The translations under genes and the position numbers were made by a program. DNA of 9,985 bases from contig JAFAEU010000228.1 of NCBI GenBank assembly GCA_023423855.1, forward strand, positions 1-9,985. The letters run 5' to 3'. The stretch comes from Pseudomonadota bacterium (GTDB taxonomy: Bacteria > Pseudomonadota > Gammaproteobacteria > Xanthomonadales > Xanthomonadaceae). The notes below the pieces were generated by a model. It was not told the origin of the DNA. It did no database searches and worked only from the letters and a program-made list of their open reading frames with translations. This document shows, one piece after another, positions 5,621 to 9,985 of this stretch. The stretch's first letter is position 1. Every line of letters begins with the position of its first letter.

Positions 5621-8380
5621 ATGCCAAGACTCGTCCTGATCGATGGTTCCTCGTACCTGTTCCGCGCGTTCCACGCGCTGCCGCCGCTGACCAACGCCGA
5701 CGGCGAGCCGACCGGCGCGCTGTTCGGCGTGGTCAACATGCTGCGCGCCACGCTCAAGGAGCAGCCCGACTACGCCGCCTTCGTGGTCGACGCCAGCGGG
5801 CCGACGTTCCGCGAGGCACTGTATCCGCAGTACAAGGCCAACCGCCCGCCGATGCCCGACGAACTGCGCGCGCAGGTCGAGCCGATGCTGCAGCTGGTCG
5901 AGGCGCTGGGCCTGCCGATCCTGCGCGTGCCGGGCGTGGAGGCCGACGACGTGATCGGCACGCTGGCGCTGCAGGGCGCGGCGGACGGCATCGACGTCAC
6001 CATCTCCACCAGCGACAAGGATTTCGCGCAGCTGGTGCGCCCGCACGTCGAACTGGTCAACACCATGACCGGCAGCCGCATGGACGGCGACGAGGCGGTG
6101 ATCGCGAAGTTCGGCGTGCGCGCCGACCAGATCGTCGACATGCTCGCGCTCATGGGCGACAGCATCGACAACATCCCCGGCGTGCCCAAGTGCGGGCCGA
6201 AGACCGCGGCCAAGTGGCTGGCCGAGTACGGCACGCTTGACGGCGTGGTCGCGAACGCCGGAGCGATCAAGGGCAAGATCGGCGAGAGCCTGCGCGAGGC
6301 GCTGCCCCAGCTGCCGCTGAGCCGGCAACTGGCGACGATCAAGACCGACGTCGCGCTCGACGTCGCGCCGCAGGCGCTGGGCCTGCGCGAACGCGACGTG
6401 GACGCGCTGCGCGGGCTGTACGCACGCTACGGCTTCAACCAGGCGCTGAAGGAGCTCGATGGTGCGCCGGCACCGTCCGTGCCGGAGAAGGAGCCCGGCA
6501 AGGCGCGCGGCAACGGCCGCTACGCCGCGCCGGCGGAAGCGGACGAAGCACCGCCGGCCGCGGAACTGTCGGCGCCCGGCGAGTACGAGGCGATCCTGGC
6601 GCGGGAACAGCTCGACGCGTGGATCGCGAAACTGCACCGCGCCGGCGAATTCGCGCTCGACACCGAGACCGATTCGCTCGACCCGATGCGCGCCAACCTC
6701 GTCGGCATCAGCTTCGCCGTCGAAACCGGCCGCGCCGCCTACCTGCCGCTCGGCCACGACTATCCCGGCGCGCCGGCCCAGCTCGACCGCGCGGCCGCGC
6801 TCGCCGCACTCAAGCCGCTGCTGGAGGACGCCGGCAGGCGCAAGCTCGGCCAGCACGGCAAGTACGACCTGCACGTGTTCCGCCGCCACGGCGTCGACGT
6901 GCGCGGCTATGCCGACGACACCATGCTGGAAAGCTTCGTGCTCAACTCCAGCCAGCGCCACGACATGGACTCGCTCGCCCAGCGCCTGCTCGGCTACGAG
7001 ACGATTCCCTACGAGGCCGTGGCCGGCAAGGGCGCGAAGCAGATCCCGTTCTCCGCCGTCGCCATCGACGACGCCACGCGCTACGCGGCCGAGGACGCCG
7101 ACATCACCCTGCGCCTGCATCGCGTGCTGGCGCCGAAGCTGGCGGCGGAACCGTCGCTGGAAGGCGTGTACCGCGACATCGAGATGCCGCTGGTACCGGT
7201 GCTCGAGCGCATCGAGGCCAACGGCGTGAAGATCGACGCCGACGAACTGCGCCGGCAGACCGCCGACCTGTCGCGGCGCATGCTGGCCGCGCAGCAGAAG
7301 GCGACCGAACTCGCCGGCCGCAGCTTCAACCTCGATTCGCCCAAGCAGCTGCAGGCGCTGCTGTTCGACGAACTGAAGCTGCCGGCGCTGGTGAAGACGC
7401 CCAAGGGCCAGCCGAGCACCAACGAGGAGGCGCTCGAGGCCATCGCCGACCAGCACGAGCTGCCGCGCGTGATCCTCGAGTACCGCGGCCTGGCCAAGCT
7501 GCGCAGCACCTACACCGAGAAGCTGCCGGAGATGGTGAACCCGCACACCGGCCGCGTGCACACCAGCTACCACCAGGCCGGCGCCGCCACCGGGCGGCTC
7601 GCCTCCAGCGATCCCAACCTGCAGAACATCCCGATCCGCACCGAAGACGGCCGCCGCATCCGCAAGGCCTTCGTCGCGCCGGAAGGCCGCAGGATCGTCG
7701 CTTGCGACTACTCGCAGATCGAACTGCGGATCATGGCGCACCTGTCCGAGGATGCCGGCCTGCTGGCCGCGTTCGCGGCCGGCGCCGACATCCATCGCGC
7801 CACCGCGTCGGAAGTGTTCGGCCGCAGGCTCGAGGACGTGACGCCGAACGAGCGCCGGGCCGCCAAGGCGATCAACTTCGGCCTGATGTACGGCATGAGC
7901 GCGTTCGGTCTGGCGCGCAACCTCGGCATCGGCCGCGGCGAGGCGCAGGAGTACATCGCCACCTACTTCTCGCGCTACCCCGGCGTGCGCGACTTCATGG
8001 AACGCACGCGGCAGCAGGCGCGCGACCAGGGTTTCGTCGAAACCGTGTTCGGCCGCCGGCTGTACCTGGAATACATCCAGCGCGGCACCCAGGGCCAGCG
8101 CGCCGGCGCCGAGCGCGCCGCGATCAACGCGCCGATGCAGGGCACCGCGGCCGACATCATCAAACGCGCGATGGTCGACATCGACGCCTGGCTGGCCGGG
8201 CAGGGCGGCCGGGCGCTGATGATCCTGCAGGTGCACGACGAACTCGTGTTCGAGGCCGACGCCGGCTTCGTCGACACGCTGCTGGGCGAAGTGCCGGCGC
8301 GAATGGCGGCTGCGGCGGAACTGCGTGTTCCACTGGTGGTCGATTCGGGCCTGGGGGACAACTGGGAAGAGGCGCATTGA
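5621..8380 (+). CDS. polA: DNA polymerase I
   Basis: The 919-residue protein is close to the 928 of E. coli. It removes RNA primers and fills gaps in lagging-strand synthesis and excision repair. Residues 1 to about 285 are the 5' nuclease: LIDGSSYLFRAFHALPPL, ALYPQYKANRPPMP, GVEADDVIGTLA, STSDKDFAQLV, and the helix-hairpin-helix DNIPGVPKCGPKTAAKWL. A proline/alanine-rich linker (about 285-325) follows. The 3'-5' exonuclease keeps its metal ligands (Asp347 and Glu349 in FALDTETDS, GQHGKYDLHVF, YAAEDAD), so proofreading should work. The polymerase domain has motif A with Asp696 (VACDYSQIELRIMAHLS), motif B (RRAAKAINFGLMYGMSAFGLA) and motif C with Asp873 (LQVHDELVFE). All three activities look intact. 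It is divergent from the DUF2782 lipoprotein gene and followed by an sX13-like sRNA locus. Confidence 0.98.
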   Translation: MPRLVLIDGSSYLFRAFHALPPLTNADGEPTGALFGVVNMLRATLKEQPDYAAFVVDASGPTFREALYPQYKANRPPMPDELRAQVEPMLQLVEALGLPILRVPGVEADDVIGTLALQGAADGIDVTISTSDKDFAQLVRPHVELVNTMTGSRMDGDEAVIAKFGVRADQIVDMLALMGDSIDNIPGVPKCGPKTAAKWLAEYGTLDGVVANAGAIKGKIGESLREALPQLPLSRQLATIKTDVALDVAPQALGLRERDVDALRGLYARYGFNQALKELDGAPAPSVPEKEPGKARGNGRYAAPAEADEAPPAAELSAPGEYEAILAREQLDAWIAKLHRAGEFALDTETDSLDPMRANLVGISFAVETGRAAYLPLGHDYPGAPAQLDRAAALAALKPLLEDAGRRKLGQHGKYDLHVFRRHGVDVRGYADDTMLESFVLNSSQRHDMDSLAQRLLGYETIPYEAVAGKGAKQIPFSAVAIDDATRYAAEDADITLRLHRVLAPKLAAEPSLEGVYRDIEMPLVPVLERIEANGVKIDADELRRQTADLSRRMLAAQQKATELAGRSFNLDSPKQLQALLFDELKLPALVKTPKGQPSTNEEALEAIADQHELPRVILEYRGLAKLRSTYTEKLPEMVNPHTGRVHTSYHQAGAATGRLASSDPNLQNIPIRTEDGRRIRKAFVAPEGRRIVACDYSQIELRIMAHLSEDAGLLAAFAAGADIHRATASEVFGRRLEDVTPNERRAAKAINFGLMYGMSAFGLARNLGIGRGEAQEYIATYFSRYPGVRDFMERTRQQARDQGFVETVFGRRLYLEYIQRGTQGQRAGAERAAINAPMQGTAADIIKRAMVDIDAWLAGQGGRALMILQVHDELVFEADAGFVDTLLGEVPARMAAAAELRVPLVVDSGLGDNWEEAH

Positions 8381-8609
8381 GGCGGCGGCGGTGACGCCGG
8401 CGCATTCAGCTTTGTCGCGAGCGGCGGCCGCGGACCTCGATTTCCGCGCTAGTTTTGCGCGGTTTTCCGCGAAGCATGACTTTCGGCAGGGGGATGTAAC
8501 GCATGTAACGCCGGTGGAAACGGCCTGATTGCGGCGGAAGTAAACGCAGGCTGAACTTTCCGGGAAACAGACCCCGATCTTCACGAACTCTCAATGTTCG
8601 GAATGGTCA
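8381..8609. other. Spacer between polA and the sRNA promoter
   Basis: There is no gene here: the frames that cross it are short or antisense shadows. It is less GC-rich than its surroundings from about 8440 on. It carries a perfect 9-bp tandem repeat at 8494-8511. It has no obvious terminator for polA and presumably holds upstream control sites of the small RNA. Confidence 0.55.
8494..8511. repeat. Tandem 9-bp direct repeat upstream of the sRNA
   Basis: ATGTAACGC occurs twice back to back. It ends about 100 bp before the -10 element of the small RNA. Two adjacent copies of a 9-mer could be a regulator binding site, but no known operator is recognised. Confidence 0.5.
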
Positions 8610-8615
8610 TATAGA
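8610..8615 (+). promoter_or_regulatory. Candidate -10 element of the sX13-like RNA
   Basis: TATAGA in the A/T-rich context CATATAGAT is the best -10 match in the region. It predicts a start of transcription near 8621, just at the first hairpin of the RNA. A -35 box cannot be named with certainty; TTCACG at 8580 is too far away for normal spacing. Confidence 0.55.
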
Positions 8616-8617
8616 TC

Positions 8618-8739
8618 GCGACAGATGCAAGGTCTGTCGCAGATCTCTCCCATCCCCTGGAGCAGATCCCGGAACGAAGACTTCTCCCCGAGTCCCGTTC
8701 CCCGAGCCCCGCCGGCCCCCCCTGCCTGCGGGGCTTTTT
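8618..8739 (+). ncRNA. sX13-like small regulatory RNA with C-rich loops
   Basis: The stretch shows a -10 box, then three hairpins before the terminator. First, GCGACAGA (8618-8625) pairs with TCTGTCGC (8633-8640); if transcription starts near 8621 only its inner part is in the RNA. Second, GATCT-CTCC (8642-8650) pairs with GGAG-c-AGATC (8659-8668), leaving the loop CATCCCCT. Third, GGAACG-aa-GACT (8671-8682) pairs with AGTC-c-CGTTCC (8691-8701), leaving the loop TCTCCCCG. The intrinsic terminator follows, with seven Cs in its loop. Two hairpins with CCCC loops plus a C-rich terminator, about 118 nt long, are what I recall for sX13 of Xanthomonas, a trans-acting RNA whose C-rich loops pair with G-rich mRNA sites. 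The position behind polA matches sX13 and E. coli Spot 42. Homology is inferred from structure and place, not from an alignment. The 5' end is uncertain by several bases. Confidence 0.78.
8705..8739 (+). terminator. Rho-independent terminator of the sX13-like RNA
   Basis: AGCCCCGC (8705-8712) pairs perfectly with GCGGGGCT (8728-8735) around a 15-base C-rich loop and runs into TTTTT (8735-8739). It is the only classical intrinsic terminator in the window. Confidence 0.9.
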
Positions 8740-9057
8740 ATTGGGTAATTCCCAGGCGCGGGAATGATCCGTAGAAGGCCTTGTCACTGGAAAGCCTTGT
8801 CATCTCGACCGCAGGGAGAAATCTCGTCTCCGGTGCAGGGAAAGAAGATTTCTCCCTGCGGTCGAAATGACAAGGCCTTCCTGTTGCCCTGCGTCCGGGT
8901 TGCTCCGCCATCGCAGCCCGTCCGCATGAGTAGGGGTGGACTGAGGTGACGGGAGTCCGCGCCGATCGCCGACCCGCCGATCGACAAGCCGTCCCTGCTT
9001 TCGCCCGATCCCTGCCGCCGCCTTCATCCCGCCGATGCGAGAGTACGGCGTCCCTGC
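8740..9057. other. Intergenic region between the sRNA terminator and the DUF421 gene
   Basis: The first half is taken up by the palindromic repeat at 8775-8879. From 8880 to 9057 I see no gene, hairpin terminator or clear promoter. There is a CCGATCG motif repeated near 8962 and 8977, which may be chance in such GC-rich DNA. Confidence 0.5.
8775..8879. repeat. Palindromic intergenic repeat with 34-bp arms and a duplicated outer end
   Basis: The arm at 8791-8824 and the reverse complement of 8846-8879 agree at 32 of 34 positions, around a 21-base loop. The core TGTCAT-TCGACCGCAGGGAGA is of a repeat type found in many copies between genes of Xanthomonadaceae. Just outside the left arm, at 8775-8786, stands a second copy of the outer end (AAGGCCTTGTCA), which also pairs perfectly with the right end (8868-8879). 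The element therefore has a duplicated left border. It encodes nothing. Confidence 0.8.
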
Positions 9058-9064
9058 GAGGAGG
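9058..9064 (+). promoter_or_regulatory. Ribosome binding site deciding the GTG start of the DUF421 gene
   Basis: GAGGAGG lies 8 bases before GTG at 9073. It makes this non-ATG start much more likely than the in-frame ATG at 9097, which would lose the first part of the N-terminal membrane segment. Confidence 0.7.
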
Positions 9065-9072
9065 CCGCCGCC

Positions 9073-9552
9073 GTGTCCGGATTGCTGGAGCTGTCGATGC
9101 CGTGGTGGGAGTTCGTGCTGCGCGCGATCGCGGTGTATGTCGTGCTGCTGTCGCTGGTGCGCCTGTCGGGCAAGCGCACGGTCGGGCAGTTCACGCCGTT
9201 CGACCTGATCGTGGTGGTGCTGCTCGGGACCGCGGTGCAGAACTCGCTGATCGGCGAGGACACGTCGCTGCCGGGCGGACTGATCCTCGCCGCGACCCTG
9301 GTCGCGCTGAACTGGCTCACCGGTTTCGTCACCGCGCGCCATCCCGCGCTCGACCGCCTCGTCGAAGGCAGCCCGGTCCTGCTCGCGCGCGACGGCGTGG
9401 TGTTCGAGGCCGCGCTGCGGCGGCAGTCGATCAGCCGCGCCGAGTTCGAGTCCGAGATGCGCGCGGCCGACTGCGCCGAGGCCGCGGACATCCGGCTGGC
9501 GGTGCTGGAGACCAACGGCCGCATCAGCATCGTCAAATGCGATCCGGGATAG
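9073..9552 (+). CDS. DUF421 (YetF-like) membrane protein
   Basis: The protein has 159 residues and starts with GTG behind a strong ribosome binding site. Three membrane segments are visible: about 12-31 (WEFVLRAIAVYVVLLSLVRL), 43-60 (FDLIVVVLLGTAVQNSLI) and 68-86 (GGLILAATLVALNWLTGFV). The segment SGKRTVGQFTPFDLIVVVLLG is the DUF421 signature. Residues about 97-155 form the cytoplasmic YetF-type domain (VEGSPVLLARDGVVFEAALRRQSISRAEFESEMR, then DIRLAVLETNGRISIV). The length is normal for the short proteobacterial members. The biochemical role is not known to me; B. subtilis relatives (YetF, YrbG) are linked to spores or the envelope. It ends 28 bp before dinB on the same strand, but dinB seems to have its own promoter. 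Confidence 0.9.
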   Translation: MSGLLELSMPWWEFVLRAIAVYVVLLSLVRLSGKRTVGQFTPFDLIVVVLLGTAVQNSLIGEDTSLPGGLILAATLVALNWLTGFVTARHPALDRLVEGSPVLLARDGVVFEAALRRQSISRAEFESEMRAADCAEAADIRLAVLETNGRISIVKCDPG

Positions 9553-9562
9553 CCGTGGGCGC

Positions 9563-9568
9563 TAGAAT
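9563..9568 (+). promoter_or_regulatory. Candidate -10 element of dinB
   Basis: TAGAAT in the context TAGAATCG, identical over eight bases to the polA box at 5609, lies 12 bases before the dinB GTG. Transcription would begin about 5 bases before the start codon, so the mRNA would be nearly leaderless. No LexA-type box (CTG-N10-CAG) is evident around it. Confidence 0.45.
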
Positions 9569-9580
9569 CGACGCACTGCC

Positions 9581-9985
9581 GTGCGCAAGATCATCCACAT
9601 CGACATGGACGCGTTCTACGCGTCGGTGGAGCAGCGCGACGATCCGTCGCTGCGCGGCCGCCCCGTGGTCGTGGCCTGGCGCGGCGCGCGCTCGGTGGTG
9701 TGCGCGGCGTCCTACGAGGCGAGGAAGTACGGCGTGCGCTCGGCGATGCCGGCGATGCGCGCCGAGCGCCTGTGTCCGGATGCGGTGTTCGTGCCGCCGG
9801 ACTTCGTGCGCTACAAGGTGGTGTCGCGGCAGGTGCGCGCGATCTTCCTCGACCATACCGACCTGGTCGAGCCGCTGTCGCTGGACGAGGCCTACCTCGA
9901 CGTCACCGCGCCCAAGATCGATTCGCCCAGCGCCACCGCCACCGCACAGGCGATCCGCGCCCGCATCCGCGAGGAAACCGCGCTG
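9581..9985 (+). CDS. dinB: DNA polymerase IV, N-terminal part (3' end outside window)
   Basis: The frame opens with GTG at 9581 and stays open to the window end, giving the first 135 residues of a protein normally about 350-360 long. It begins [22 protein letters not shown], the Y-family start with the metal ligand Asp8 and the steric-gate position at Tyr13. [28 protein letters not shown] at 31-58 is the fingers segment that holds the incoming nucleotide. [12 protein letters not shown] at 98-109 provides the other two metal ligands, Asp102 and Glu103. The enzyme carries out error-prone translesion synthesis. The catalytic residues seen are intact; the little-finger domain and the clamp-binding tail lie outside. 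No Shine-Dalgarno site precedes the GTG, in agreement with a near-leaderless transcript. Confidence 0.95.
   Translation, partial: MRKIIHIDMDAFYASVEQRDDPSLRGRPVVVAWRGARSVVCAASYEARKYGVRSAMPAMRAERLCPDAVFVPPDFVRYKVVSRQVRAIFLDHTDLVEPLSLDEAYLDVTAPKIDSPSATATAQAIRARIREETAL

Noticed and set aside
5573..8584. A very long open frame on the minus strand (1003 codons) opposite polA
   Set aside because: It is rich in His, Arg, Val and Leu with no domain pattern, and it mirrors the GC-biased codons of polA, whose own protein has every expected motif. It is a shadow frame.
8705..8739. The terminator as belonging to polA itself
   Set aside because: It is over 320 bp behind the polA stop and directly continues the hairpin series of the small RNA, so it is better assigned to that RNA. 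Read-through from polA could still end there.
8800..9342. Minus-strand open frames across the palindromic repeat and the DUF421 start
   Set aside because: They run through the repeat and are Arg/His/Gln-rich. The DUF421 protein on the plus strand has clear membrane segments and a strong ribosome binding site.

Overview
The window is high-GC DNA. Codon use, the gene set (short-form 6-phosphogluconate dehydrogenase, a DUF2782 lipoprotein divergent from polA, an sX13-like RNA behind polA, DUF421 and dinB) and the style of the dispersed palindromic repeats all suggest a gammaproteobacterium of the Xanthomonadaceae/Lysobacteraceae (Lysobacter, Luteimonas or a relative). The genus is an inference. 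I see no prophage, CRISPR array, toxin-antitoxin pair, defence island or complete insertion sequence.

Layout. 1-415 is the C-terminal end of an AraC-family regulator cut by the window edge. 481-1421 (minus strand) is a gene graveyard. It holds the tail of a prolyl-oligopeptidase-family peptidase with a frameshift and no 5' part, directly followed upstream by the head of a FAD-linked oxidoreductase that still has its ribosome binding site and a Tat-like N-terminus but lacks its body. A REP-like sequence lies at the junction. Divergently, 1584-2723 encodes a LuxR-type regulator with a PAS-like sensor part, followed by the short-form, probably NAD-preferring, 6-phosphogluconate dehydrogenase gene (2806-3711). 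The gap behind it carries a near-perfect 28-bp inverted repeat. On the minus strand, 4060-5121 is a Gfo/Idh/MocA oxidoreductase (YdgJ-like), and 5162-5461 is a small DUF2782 lipoprotein lying upstream of it on the same strand.

The right half is a DNA replication and repair neighbourhood. polA (5621-8380) encodes a full DNA polymerase I with all three activities intact and appears to be transcribed leaderless. About 230 bp behind it is a strong candidate small RNA (about 8618-8739) with two C-rich hairpin loops and a C-rich terminator loop, which I read as a homologue of the Xanthomonas sX13 RNA. Spot 42 of E. coli occupies the same place behind polA. A second palindromic repeat follows the terminator, then a DUF421/YetF-like membrane protein (9073-9552) and the start of dinB (DNA polymerase IV, from 9581, running off the window). 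polA and dinB share the same -10-like TAGAATCG just before their start codons.

Most of the window is ordinary chromosomal core. The parts most worth a second look are the sRNA locus, the paired gene remnants and the two repeat elements.
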